Of a stretch of DNA of 64,000 nt, positions 1-7,347 are shown piece after piece (the first letter of the stretch is position 1; every line of letters starts with the position of its first letter). The position numbers were made by a program, and so were the translations under genes. The DNA comes from an uncultured Lachnospiraceae bacterium (GTDB lineage Bacteria > Bacillota > Clostridia > Lachnospirales > Lachnospiraceae), in NCBI GenBank assembly GCA_947630595.1, contig CANRIG010000007.1:1-64000 (forward strand). Direction: 5' to 3'. The notes below the pieces were generated by a model. The model was not told the origin of the DNA. It ran no database searches and saw nothing but the letters and a program-made list of their open reading frames with translations.

Positions 1-87
1 AAGCGGGGAATCCTGGAGAGCCGTCAGGCATATGTATCCCTGGCGCTGCCGTATTTTGCAGACTATATTAAAGAATATTGTTTATGA
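1..87 (+). CDS. C-terminal end of an unidentified protein (partial)
   Basis: The first frame of the window is open from base 1 and reads 28 residues, ending in LPYFADYIKEYCL before a TGA. The gene begins outside the window, so only its tail can be seen. The tail is not distinctive and I do not recognise a family. Its stop codon overlaps the ATG of a following short ORF (ATGA), which suggests it is a real translated 3' end. Confidence 0.45.
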   Translation, partial: KRGILESRQAYVSLALPYFADYIKEYCL

Positions 88-161
88 GCCGACAGAACGA
101 AATGAAAAAGCTGAAAATCGACCAATACACGCTGGAGGACGCGAAGCTGAATTTGGCTTGA
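84..161 (+). CDS. short ORF of 25 residues, translationally coupled
   Basis: An ATG overlapping the preceding stop (ATGA) opens a 25-codon frame, MSRQNEMKKLKIDQYTLEDAKLNLA, ending in TGA. That TGA lies inside the -35 box of the next promoter. It is highly charged with no membrane segment. It could be a small coupled protein or the remnant of a longer gene. No function can be given. Confidence 0.3.
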   Translation: MSRQNEMKKLKIDQYTLEDAKLNLA

Positions 162-187
162 CAGATTATTTTACCATATGTTACAAT
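158..187 (+). promoter_or_regulatory. sigma-A promoter of the ABC-F gene
   Basis: TTGACA (158-163) and TACAAT (182-187) are separated by 18 bases. Transcription should start near 194, giving a leader of about 225 bases before the ABC-F start codon. Confidence 0.7.
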
Positions 188-215
188 TAGGCCAATAAAT
201 GAGAGGGGTGAAAAG

Positions 216-227
216 ATGAGGAGATAA
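216..227 (+). CDS. three-codon leader peptide (MRR) of the ABC-F attenuator
   Basis: ATG AGG AGA TAA follows a strong Shine-Dalgarno (GAGGGGTGA) with good spacing, about 22 bases after the predicted transcription start. Very short upstream ORFs are known stalling sites in leaders of erm and ABC-F resistance genes. The two rare AGG/AGA arginine codons may add sensitivity to stalling. No other role is apparent for an ORF this short. Confidence 0.55.
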   Translation: MRR

Positions 228-360
228 TTTACTTTTGATTGCATGAAGATAAGATGATTTCATGTTGCCAAAAGTGGATTATGTTCTCATAACCGCTCTC
301 TTTTTTGTTGATAAAAATAAAAGATCGCAGGGGCTCCCTGTATGGTTATGATGCGTAATG

Positions 361-392
361 GAACTGTTTGGTGACGAACGGTTCTTTTTTTT
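361..392 (+). terminator. intrinsic terminator in front of the ABC-F coding region
   Basis: GAACTGTT (361-368) pairs with AACGGTTC (377-384), 8 bp with one G-U, around an 8-base loop and followed by eight T residues. It ends 27 bases before the start codon, so without antitermination the gene would be silent. Confidence 0.75.
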
Positions 393-419
393 GTGGAACC
401 GCAGAAGGGAGAGAAGGCA

Positions 420-1946
420 TTGGCACAGATACTTGTGGATCATTTGACGTTTGCCTATGAAGGCAGCTTTGACCATATTTTTGAGGATGTCTCCTTTTCC
501 GTTGATACGAACTGGAAGCTTGGCTTTTTAGGACGAAACGGAAAAGGAAAAACCACATTTTTAAACCTGCTGCTGGGAAAGTATGAGTACAGCGGAAGCA
601 TTACCGCATCCGCCGCATTCGACTATTTTCCCTATCCGGTCACACAGGGGCAGCTGCAGCTTCCGGCCGCGGATATTCTGGATCAGTGGAAAGCGGGATG
701 CGAGCCGTGGCGCGTCCTCGTGGAGCTGGATCAGCTTCGGGAAAGCGCGGAGGTTTTGTACCGCCCGTTTCGCACGTTAAGCCCCGGGGAACGCACGAAG
801 GTCATGCTGGCGGCGCTGTTTTCCGGTGAGAATGATTTCCTGCTGATCGATGAGCCGACGAATCATCTGGATCGGGAGTCCAGAGAGAACGTAAAAGATT
901 ATCTGACATCGAAGAAGGGCTTTATTCTGGTATCCCACGACCGGGATTTGCTGGATGCCTGCACGGATCATGTGCTGGTGCTAAACCGGAAAAGCATTGA
1001 CGTGCAGAACGGCAATTTTTCTGTCTGGTGGGAAAATAAACAGCGCAGAGATCAGTTTGCGCGTGCGGAGAATGAAAAGCATGTAAAAGAAATCGGCAAG
1101 CTGAAACAGTCCGCGGCGCAGAAGGCGCAGTGGGCAGACCGAAACGAACGGACGAAGATCGGGTTTGATCCTGTGAAAGAGCACGACCGTTCCCATGGCG
1201 CCCGCGCATACATCGGGGTGAAAACGAAAAAGGCGCAGAGCCGGGTATCGCAGATGCGGAAGAGGATCGAGCGGGAGATTGAGGAAAAGGAAGGACTGCT
1301 TGCCGACCTGGAGGAACCGGTGGATTTGAAACTCATGCCCTTAAGGCACCACCGGGAACGTCTGATTCATATCCGCGAGTTTACCGCCGCCTATGAGGAC
1401 TCGGCCCGCCCGGCGTTTTCCAATCTAACCTTTGACCTGATGCAGGGCGAGCGGATGGCGCTTCACGGGGAAAACGGGTGTGGAAAATCCACTTTAATCA
1501 AGCTGATTTTGCAGAAAGCAGGCGTTGGGGAAGCGGAACTTCCGGTGAGAACATCCGGCATCTGCGAGACGGCGGCCGGGCTGGCGATTTCTTACGTCAG
1601 TCAGGACACTTCCATGCTGAGGGGCAGCATTCAGGCCTTTTGCAGGGCGCGCAGACTGGATGAAAGCCTGTTCTGCGCAATTCTGCGGCAGCTCGATATG
1701 GAACGGGGGCAGTTTCTGAAAAATATGGAGGATTATTCCGAAGGCCAGAAAAAGAAGGTGCTGATCGCGGCGAGTCTCCTGACGCCTGCGCACGTGTATA
1801 TCTGGGATGAGCCGCTGAACTATATCGACGTTTTTTCGCGAATGCAGATCGAGAAGCTGCTGCTCACATACCAGCCGACGATGCTGTTTGTGGAGCACGA
1901 TGTGCGATTCCGCGAACAGATTGCCACGAGGACGGTAGAATTTTAA
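420..1946 (+). CDS. ABC-F ribosomal protection protein, Lsa/CplR type
   Basis: A 508-residue soluble protein with two ATP-binding cassettes and no membrane segments. Cassette 1 has Walker A GRNGKGKT near residue 38, signature LSPGERTK and Walker B LLIDEPTNHLD. A charged linker follows. Cassette 2 has GENGCGKST, signature YSEGQKKK and IWDEPLNYID. Length and layout fit the Lsa/CplR branch of ABC-F proteins, which bind the ribosomal E site and dislodge lincosamides, pleuromutilins and streptogramin A. The exact drug range cannot be read from sequence. The ORF track starts at GTG 393, but that lies in the terminator T-run; TTG 420 with AAGGGAG upstream is the better start. The attenuator leader supports drug-induced expression. 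Confidence 0.85.
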   Translation: MAQILVDHLTFAYEGSFDHIFEDVSFSVDTNWKLGFLGRNGKGKTTFLNLLLGKYEYSGSITASAAFDYFPYPVTQGQLQLPAADILDQWKAGCEPWRVLVELDQLRESAEVLYRPFRTLSPGERTKVMLAALFSGENDFLLIDEPTNHLDRESRENVKDYLTSKKGFILVSHDRDLLDACTDHVLVLNRKSIDVQNGNFSVWWENKQRRDQFARAENEKHVKEIGKLKQSAAQKAQWADRNERTKIGFDPVKEHDRSHGARAYIGVKTKKAQSRVSQMRKRIEREIEEKEGLLADLEEPVDLKLMPLRHHRERLIHIREFTAAYEDSARPAFSNLTFDLMQGERMALHGENGCGKSTLIKLILQKAGVGEAELPVRTSGICETAAGLAISYVSQDTSMLRGSIQAFCRARRLDESLFCAILRQLDMERGQFLKNMEDYSEGQKKKVLIAASLLTPAHVYIWDEPLNYIDVFSRMQIEKLLLTYQPTMLFVEHDVRFREQIATRTVEF

Positions 1947-2082
1947 AAACTTTAAAACTGTTTCATTCGATTACAGATGAAAAGAGCATAGAAAAATACG
2001 GCGGGAACAGAATGTATTTTGCACCGCCGGGATTTTTGTATCGATTGCGGCATGGGCAAATGATCAGCGCTCTGAGGAGAAA

Positions 2083-2139
2083 ATGCCCTATTGGCGAACG
2101 CTGAAAGCGAACGGAGAGCTGAATGGGCAGACAACGTAA
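2083..2139 (+). pseudogene. possible remnant of an MGMT-like (alkyltransferase-like) gene
   Basis: The gap between the ABC-F and methyltransferase genes contains an ATG frame reading MPYWRTLKANGELNGQTT, preceded by GAGGAGAAA and then stopped. The PYWRTLK..GELN pattern recalls the C-terminal part of MGMT/ATL-family proteins that bind alkylated DNA. No N-terminal part with the PCHRV motif is visible, so if this is homology it is a decayed fragment. The assignment rests on a short match from memory. The rest of 1947-2196 shows nothing else. Confidence 0.25.
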
Positions 2140-2196
2140 AAATGAACTATGAGATTGTCAGGGAAACATTAGGAATCGAAATTTAGCGAGGATAAT

Positions 2197-2847
2197 ATGA
2201 AACTTGAGAAAATGGATGCTTTTTTTACTGTACGTTTGAACGGATATGACGAGCATATGATGACGGAAATCGCTGGCGCAAAAGAGTTTTACCCCTATAC
2301 GGCAGCCTTGCTGCCGCTGGAACATGATGTAAATGTGCTGGATTTGGGCTGCGGTACAGGACTTGAACTTGAATATTACTTTGGCCTGAACGGTGGGGCG
2401 TCGGTGACAGGGATTGATCTGTCGCCCGATATGCTGGCGGCGCTGAAACGGAAATTTTCAGGCCGTAAAATGAAGCTGATCTGCGGTTCTTATTTCGATG
2501 TCCCTTTTGAGGCAAACTGCTTTGACGCCGCCGTATCCGTCGAATCGCTTCATCACTTCACCGCCGCACAAAAGTTGAAGCTGTATAAAAAACTGAATAC
2601 CGCACTGGCCAACAACGGATATTTCGTTCTGACAGATTATTTCGCGGAGTCGGAAGAAGCAGAGCATCTTTACCTTTCTGAACTGGAAAGGCTGAAAAGC
2701 GAACAGGGGCTTGGGCCTAATGCGTTTTATCATTATGACACGCCCCTGACCGTGGAGCATGAAATTGAGGTTTTGAAGAAAGCAGGCTTTTCGGATGTGC
2801 GAATTATGCGAAACTGGGGAGCCACTTACACCATACTGGCACGCTGA
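2197..2847 (+). CDS. class I SAM-dependent methyltransferase
   Basis: A 216-residue soluble protein with a Rossmann-type methyltransferase fold. Motif I is VLDLGCGTGLE near residues 48-58, the acidic ribose-binding position is in GIDLSP, and a motif IV-like stretch is FDAAVSVESLHHF. It resembles the UbiE/Methyltransf_11/25 group acting on small molecules. The substrate cannot be predicted. It stands alone: the ABC-F gene upstream is 250 bases away and a strong terminator follows. The start is ATG 2197 with GAGGATAAT upstream. Confidence 0.8.
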   Translation: MKLEKMDAFFTVRLNGYDEHMMTEIAGAKEFYPYTAALLPLEHDVNVLDLGCGTGLELEYYFGLNGGASVTGIDLSPDMLAALKRKFSGRKMKLICGSYFDVPFEANCFDAAVSVESLHHFTAAQKLKLYKKLNTALANNGYFVLTDYFAESEEAEHLYLSELERLKSEQGLGPNAFYHYDTPLTVEHEIEVLKKAGFSDVRIMRNWGATYTILAR

Positions 2848-2867
2848 CAATCTCCAGTTGCAGAGGC

Positions 2868-2907
2868 AAAGGGATATACCGCCAATCAAAGCAATATATC
2901 CCTTTTT
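2868..2907 (+). terminator. intrinsic terminator after the methyltransferase
   Basis: AAAGGGATATA (2868-2878) pairs perfectly with TATATCCCTTT (2895-2905), 11 bp, followed by T residues. It separates the methyltransferase from the convergent cotJ operon and could work in both directions because the stem starts with AAA. Confidence 0.8.
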
Positions 2908-2970
2908 CCATGCCCAAAATCATTCCGCAGACAATTTCACAGGCAAAATCATCCGCAGGAAAACTGAACG

Positions 2971-3594
2971 CTATTTCGCATTCGCCGTGCAGCACACCGG
3001 AGCGTCAAAGCTCGGGTTGAACGCATAGAAGTTCTTTGCGTCGAGCTGTTCCTGGACGGAGCGCAGTGCTTCGCCGAATCGCTGGAAGTGCACGACCTCG
3101 CGGGCGCGCAGGAAGCGGATCGGGTCGGCAACCTCCGGGTCTTTTACGAGCCGGAGGATGTTGTCGTAGGTGGTGCGGGCTTTCTGTTCTGCAGCCAGAT
3201 CCTCATGCAGATCGGTGATCGGGTCGCCCTTGCTCTGAAATTCGCAGGCATTGAACGGTACACCGCCAGCGGCCTGCGGCCAGATGCCGACCGTGTGATC
3301 AACATAATACGGGGCAAAGCCTGCTTTTTCAATTTCCTCCATGGACAGACCGCGGGTGAGCTGGTGGATGATCGTGGCCACGATTTCCAGATGTGCGAGC
3401 TCCTCCGTGCCGATGTCGGTGAGCGTGGCGGCCGCGATGCGGTTCGGAGCCGTGTAGCGCTGGGAGAGATAACGCATGGAAGCGCCCATCTCGCCGTCCG
3501 GCCCGCCGTACTGGCTGATGATAATCTGCGCCAGCTTCGCGTTCGGAGCCGTGATGTTTACCGGATATTCCAGTCTTTTTTCATAATTCCACAT
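2971..3594 (-). CDS. cotJC: spore coat protein CotJC, manganese-catalase family
   Basis: A 207-residue ferritin-like protein of the manganese catalase family. Metal-ligand patterns are visible: the E of GPDGEMGASMRYL, the EELAHLEI segment near residue 65, and later DLAAEQKARTTY and REVVHFQRFGEAL near residue 170. Non-haem catalases use such Glu/His clusters to hold two Mn ions and break down hydrogen peroxide; in Bacillus CotJC is part of the spore coat. It lies three bases after the cotJB stop, last in the minus-strand cotJABC operon. Activity is inferred from the family. Confidence 0.92.
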   Translation of the reverse strand: MWNYEKRLEYPVNITAPNAKLAQIIISQYGGPDGEMGASMRYLSQRYTAPNRIAAATLTDIGTEELAHLEIVATIIHQLTRGLSMEEIEKAGFAPYYVDHTVGIWPQAAGGVPFNACEFQSKGDPITDLHEDLAAEQKARTTYDNILRLVKDPEVADPIRFLRAREVVHFQRFGEALRSVQEQLDAKNFYAFNPSFDAPVCCTANAK

Positions 3595-3597
3595 AAG

Positions 3598-4242
3598 TCA
3601 GCATTTCCCTCCTTCCCATGGCCACGGCTGGCTGACCCATTTCCAGTTTGAGCTTCCGCAGTCGCATGCTTCTTCGCCGGCCTGCGTCAGAACCAGCGGG
3701 CCGTAGAGTTTTTCGTATTCTTTGAGCGCCAGTTCGCGTTTTTCGTTGTGCGCGAGAAAATACTGCATGGCGTTCTGGCAGTCCGGATGGGTGTCGAGAT
3801 AGAGCGCTGCTTCGTAGGCGGCAAAGCTCACTTCGTCGATATATTTGAGCAGCTCCCCGCGGCTGCCGGTGGGAATATCCGCGATGCACGAGGTTTCCGT
3901 GCGCGCAGACGTCTCATTACAGCAGTTTCCGTTTGTCTGAACTGTTGGTGCGGCAACCCGGTAATTCACGGCCGGAGTTGTCTGGCAGTTTGTCGGGGTC
4001 TCGCTGCAGCGACTTCCATTTGTCTGAACTGCCGGTGCGGCAGCCCGGTAATTCACGGCCGGAGCCGTTGCCTGGCAGTTTGTCGGCGTCTCACTGCAGC
4101 AGCTTCCCTGCCGGGATAACGGCATTTCGCTGCCACAGCTGTTCTGCCGGGACACCGGCATTTCCGCTCCGCAGTTTGCTGTGCAGTTTCCGCGCATGCC
4201 GCGCATATTCGTGTTCATATAAGAGTTACAAGTACGGTTCAC
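3598..4242 (-). CDS. cotJB: spore coat protein CotJB with an expanded Cys-rich repeat N-terminus
   Basis: The last ~90 residues match CotJB: LLKYIDEVSFAAYEAALYLDTHPD, then ALKEYEKLYGPL. Typical CotJB proteins are about 80-100 residues; this one is 214. The extra N-terminal ~120 residues are Cys/Thr/Pro-rich and contain two near-identical units of 30 and 29 residues (CSETPTNCQ...VQTNG) plus degenerate copies. The chosen start is GTG 4242, behind AAAGGAGGAAA; the track's upstream start lacks a ribosome site and overlaps cotJA more. The first bases overlap the cotJA stop, so translation is probably coupled. The Cys-rich arm may cross-link in the coat; that is inference. Confidence 0.85.
   Translation of the reverse strand: MNRTCNSYMNTNMRGMRGNCTANCGAEMPVSRQNSCGSEMPLSRQGSCCSETPTNCQATAPAVNYRAAAPAVQTNGSRCSETPTNCQTTPAVNYRVAAPTVQTNGNCCNETSARTETSCIADIPTGSRGELLKYIDEVSFAAYEAALYLDTHPDCQNAMQYFLAHNEKRELALKEYEKLYGPLVLTQAGEEACDCGSSNWKWVSQPWPWEGGKC
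3925..4101 (-). repeat. in-frame tandem repeat in cotJB (about 90 and 87 nt units)
   Basis: Two adjacent, highly similar units encode 30 and 29 residues, each with two Cys and the pattern NYR.AAP.VQTNG. Shorter degenerate CS/NCQ units flank them. Coordinates are approximate. Confidence 0.7.
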
Positions 4243-4463
4243 CTGCAGTTTCCTCCTTTCCCGCAGAACGGTTTGTGAAGCGACGGGAACACCGTACCGG
4301 CCTGAAGGCCGCGGCACGGGTCATAAGTCGCTTCCCACTGCTGATATGGCACATAGGCCATGGCCAGCGGTGCGTCGGCCACGGTCATATAATGATAGAT
4401 TTCGCTGACACGGCTGTTGACAGCATTGCTGCAGCCGCAGTCAGGGCTTTGCATTTCTGACAT
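4239..4463 (-). CDS. cotJA: spore coat-associated protein CotJA
   Basis: A 74-residue protein with the CotJA signature: PLAMAYVPYQQW near residue 32 followed by GLQAGTVFPSLHKPFCGKGG. It is first in cotJABC and its end overlaps the GTG of cotJB. In Bacillus subtilis the operon is expressed in the mother cell under sigma-E, and the products assemble under the outer coat. The N-terminus has a CGCS motif. An upstream sequence resembles a sporulation promoter. Confidence 0.88.
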   Translation of the reverse strand: MSEMQSPDCGCSNAVNSRVSEIYHYMTVADAPLAMAYVPYQQWEATYDPCRGLQAGTVFPSLHKPFCGKGGNCR

Positions 4464-4477
4464 TGGATTTCCTTTCC

Positions 4478-4508
4478 TGTTTATCGTTCTTCCATACCAG
4501 AATATGAC
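4478..4508 (-). promoter_or_regulatory. possible sigma-E-type promoter of cotJABC
   Basis: On the minus strand GTCATATT is followed after 15 bases by GATAAACA, about 15 bases upstream of cotJA. The -35 element fits the sigma-E/sigma-G family well; the -10 fits only partly. Mother-cell control of cotJ is known from Bacillus. Confidence 0.4.
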
Positions 4509-4533
4509 CGAAGCGAAAAAATGATGGTTGTAC

Positions 4534-4562
4534 TGGAAAAAAGAGGATGAGTATGGTATGAT
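4534..4562 (+). promoter_or_regulatory. extended -10 promoter of ftsW
   Basis: TGGTATGAT (4554-4562) is a good extended -10 element; the -35 region (TGGAAA) is poor. The same GTATGGTATGATA string occurs at the lactonase promoter near 20766. Confidence 0.45.
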
Positions 4563-4601
4563 ACAGGAAGATTTGCAAAAAATGCGACAGGAAGGGATAT
4601 T

Positions 4602-5819
4602 ATGGCGGTAAGGTCCGGGAATCTGCGCCCGGTTCCCACCAGGAAAGAATCCTCGGGCGGGACAAATAAAAAATATGTGCGGAAATCATTCCGAACAGAG
4701 CGGGACTACTACGATTACAACCTGCTGGCGATTGTGATTCTGCTGACCTGTTTCGGGCTCGTCATGCTGTACAGCACCAGCGCATATGAGGCGATGCTGG
4801 AGCCGGGCGGAGACGATATGGCCTATTTCCGGAAGCAGGCTGTGATCAGCGTCGCTTCCCTTTTGCTGGCGCTGGTCGGCTCGCAGATTGACTACCATTT
4901 CATCGCGCGGTTTGCGTCGCCGATCTACTGGGGTTCGATCGCGCTGCTGATCATCACCCGGTTTGCGGGGCGCGAGTCCCACGGCGCGACGCGCTGGCTT
5001 CGTCTGGGACCGATTTCCTTCCAGACGGCGGAGCTGGCCAAGCTGGCGATCATTCTGTTTCTGCCGGTGCTGATTGTGAAAATGGGGCATCAGCTGAAAG
5101 GGTTCCGGGCCCCGGCGGTCGTCTGCGGCTTCGGCTTTCTGTCGTCGGCCTGCGCTTACATTTTCACGGAGAATCTGAGCACGGCTATCATCATCGCCGG
5201 CATGACCATCGTGCTGGTGTTTATCGCGCATCCGCGGACGGCCCCGTTCGTCATCGGCGGCTGTGTCGGGGTGGTTGTGATCGGCATCGGCGTGGCGTTC
5301 CTGATTCAGAGCGCCATTCAGTCGGACAGCTTCCGCATCCGGCGTATTCAGACCTGGCTGGACCCGGAGGCGCATGCCAGCGTCGGCGGCTATCAGGTTA
5401 TGCAGGGACTTTACGCCATCGGCTCGGGCGGCTTTTTCGGCAAAGGGCTCGGCAACAGTACCCAGAAGCTGGGTGCGCTGCCGGAGGCGCAGAACGATAT
5501 GATCTTTTCCATCATCTGCGAGGAGCTGGGCGTGTTCGGCGCGGTGCTGATGATCCTGATGTTTGTATTCATGCTGTACCGTCTGTTTTTCATCGCCCAG
5601 AACGCGCCGGACCTGCTGGGTTCGCTGATCGCGTCCGGCGTTTTCGTGCACATTGCGCTGCAGGTGGTGCTGAACATCGCCGTGGTCACCAACCTGATTC
5701 CCACCACCGGCATCACGCTGCCCTTTGTCAGCTACGGAGGCACATCCATCCTGTTTTTGATGGCGGAGATGGCGCTGGCCCTCAGCGTGTCCCGGCAGAT
5801 TCGCTTCCGCAGCGCCTGA
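4602..5819 (+). CDS. ftsW: FtsW/RodA/SpoVE family peptidoglycan glycosyltransferase
   Basis: A 405-residue polytopic membrane protein of the SEDS family, which polymerises lipid II glycan strands together with a class B PBP. About 40 basic N-terminal residues precede roughly ten membrane helices. Family motifs are present: GATRWLRLGPISFQTAELAK near residue 130, GGYQVMQGLYAIGSGGFFGKGLG near 265 and IPTTGITLPFVSYGGTS near 370. The IPTTG...P-S-GG ending fits FtsW/SpoVE; whether it serves vegetative or spore division cannot be told. It has its own promoter and a strong ribosome site (AGGAAGGGA). gltX follows after 67 bases. Confidence 0.92.
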   Translation: MAVRSGNLRPVPTRKESSGGTNKKYVRKSFRTERDYYDYNLLAIVILLTCFGLVMLYSTSAYEAMLEPGGDDMAYFRKQAVISVASLLLALVGSQIDYHFIARFASPIYWGSIALLIITRFAGRESHGATRWLRLGPISFQTAELAKLAIILFLPVLIVKMGHQLKGFRAPAVVCGFGFLSSACAYIFTENLSTAIIIAGMTIVLVFIAHPRTAPFVIGGCVGVVVIGIGVAFLIQSAIQSDSFRIRRIQTWLDPEAHASVGGYQVMQGLYAIGSGGFFGKGLGNSTQKLGALPEAQNDMIFSIICEELGVFGAVLMILMFVFMLYRLFFIAQNAPDLLGSLIASGVFVHIALQVVLNIAVVTNLIPTTGITLPFVSYGGTSILFLMAEMALALSVSRQIRFRSA

Positions 5820-5886
5820 ATGCGCGGTTTTCAGACAGCCGGATATCAGTCAAATAACATTATCATAGAAGACAGGAGAATATACC

Positions 5887-7347
5887 ATGACCAAAGTAAA
5901 GACCAGATTTGCCCCCAGCCCGACCGGAAGAATGCACGTCGGCAATTTGCGTACGGCCCTGTACGCTTACCTGATCGCCAAGCATGAGGGCGGCACTTTC
6001 ATGCTGCGCATCGAGGACACCGACCAGGAGCGCTACGTCGAGGGCGCGGTAGAGATCATTTACCGCACGCTGCAGAAGACCGGCCTCATTCACGACGAAG
6101 GCCCGGACCGGGACGGCGGCTGCGGCCCCTACGTGCAGAGTGAGCGGCAGAAAGCCGGCATCTATATGGAATATGCGAAGAAGCTGATCGAAAAAGGCGA
6201 AGCCTATTACTGTTTCTGCGACAAGGAACGCCTGGAATCACTGAAACAGGTGGTTGCGGGCAAGGAGATTTCCATTTACGACAAGCACTGCCTGCATCTG
6301 TCCAAGGAGGAGGTCGAGGAAAAGCTGGCTTCCGGGATTCCGTATGTGATCCGGCAGAATGTTCCGCAGGAGGGGACGACCCGTTTTGTGGACGAGATTT
6401 ACGGGACGATTGAGGTGCCGAACGCGGAGCTGGAGGACATGATCCTGATCAAGTCGGACGGCTATCCGACCTACAATTTCGCCAACGTCGTGGACGACCA
6501 TCTGATGGGCATCACCCACGTGGTGCGCGGCAACGAATACCTGTCCTCTGCACCGAAGTACAACCGCCTTTACGAGGCGTTCGGCTGGGAGGTGCCGGTC
6601 TATGTGCACTGCCCGCTGATCACGGACGCGGAGCACAAAAAGCTCTCCAAGCGCTCCGGCCATTCCTCCTATGAAGATCTTCTGGAGCAGGGCTTCGTCT
6701 CGGAGGCCATCGTCAACTATGTGGCGCTGCTGGGCTGGTGCCCGCAGGACAACCGCGAAATTTTCTCGCTGGAGGAGCTGGTGGAGGCGTTTGACTACCA
6801 TGCCATGAGCAAATCCCCGGCGGTGTTTGATATCCAGAAGCTGCGCTGGATGAACGGAGAGTACCTCAAGGCGATGGATGAGGACCGGTTTTACGAGGCC
6901 GCGCTGCCGTATCTGAAGCAGGCGATTTCAAAGGATCTGGATTTCCGCAGGATTGCGCGCATGGTCAAGACCAGGATTGAAATCTATCCGGACATTGCGG
7001 AGATGGTGGATTTCTTTGAGGCGCTGCCTTCGTATGATGTTTCCATGTACACGCATAAAAAATCAAAGACCAGCGCACAGTCCAGCTATGAGGTGCTGAC
7101 CGAGCTGCTGCCGCGTCTGGAGGCGCAGGAGGACTATGGAAACGACGCTCTGTTTGAGATGCTGAAAGCATACGTCGAAGAAAAGGGATGCAAGGTCAAC
7201 TTCGTTATGTGGCCGCTGCGCGTGGCTGTTTCCGGCAAGGCGATGACGCCGGCCGGCGCGACCGAGATCATGGAGGTGCTCGGCAAGGAGGAGTCTCTGG
7301 CGCGCATCCGCAAAGCAATCGAACTGTTAGGTGAAGCATGCAGATAA
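5887..7347 (+). CDS. gltX: glutamyl-tRNA synthetase
   Basis: A 486-residue class I aminoacyl-tRNA synthetase charging tRNA-Glu in the cytoplasm. The HIGH-type motif is [19 protein letters not shown] (residues 7-25), followed by [10 protein letters not shown]. The KMSKS equivalent is [15 protein letters not shown] near residue 257. The C-terminal half is the anticodon-binding helical domain. Full length. In many Firmicutes this enzyme also charges tRNA-Gln for later amidation by GatCAB. The last 10 bases overlap the helicase gene. No T-box leader is visible in the short upstream gap. Confidence 0.96.
   Translation: MTKVKTRFAPSPTGRMHVGNLRTALYAYLIAKHEGGTFMLRIEDTDQERYVEGAVEIIYRTLQKTGLIHDEGPDRDGGCGPYVQSERQKAGIYMEYAKKLIEKGEAYYCFCDKERLESLKQVVAGKEISIYDKHCLHLSKEEVEEKLASGIPYVIRQNVPQEGTTRFVDEIYGTIEVPNAELEDMILIKSDGYPTYNFANVVDDHLMGITHVVRGNEYLSSAPKYNRLYEAFGWEVPVYVHCPLITDAEHKKLSKRSGHSSYEDLLEQGFVSEAIVNYVALLGWCPQDNREIFSLEELVEAFDYHAMSKSPAVFDIQKLRWMNGEYLKAMDEDRFYEAALPYLKQAISKDLDFRRIARMVKTRIEIYPDIAEMVDFFEALPSYDVSMYTHKKSKTSAQSSYEVLTELLPRLEAQEDYGNDALFEMLKAYVEEKGCKVNFVMWPLRVAVSGKAMTPAGATEIMEVLGKEESLARIRKAIELLGEACR

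Larger units (their letters stand above)
194..419 (+). promoter_or_regulatory. attenuator leader of the ABC-F gene
   Basis: The leader contains, in order, a three-codon ORF with a strong ribosome site, a hairpin at 274-296 followed by a T-rich run, a CAGGG/CCCTG hairpin at 328-340, and an intrinsic terminator at 361-392 just before the coding region. CATAACC (288-294), part of the first hairpin, is also complementary to GGTTATG (344-350), so two exclusive folds are possible. This matches ribosome-mediated attenuation known for antibiotic-responsive ABC-F genes: a drug-stalled ribosome on the leader ORF would shift pairing and permit read-through. The pairings are read from the sequence; the induction mechanism is inferred. 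Confidence 0.65.

Noticed and set aside
393-419. GTG 393 as start of the ABC-F gene
   Set aside because: It directly follows the terminator T-run and has no ribosome site. TTG 420 has AAGGGAG at suitable distance and matches the family N-terminus.
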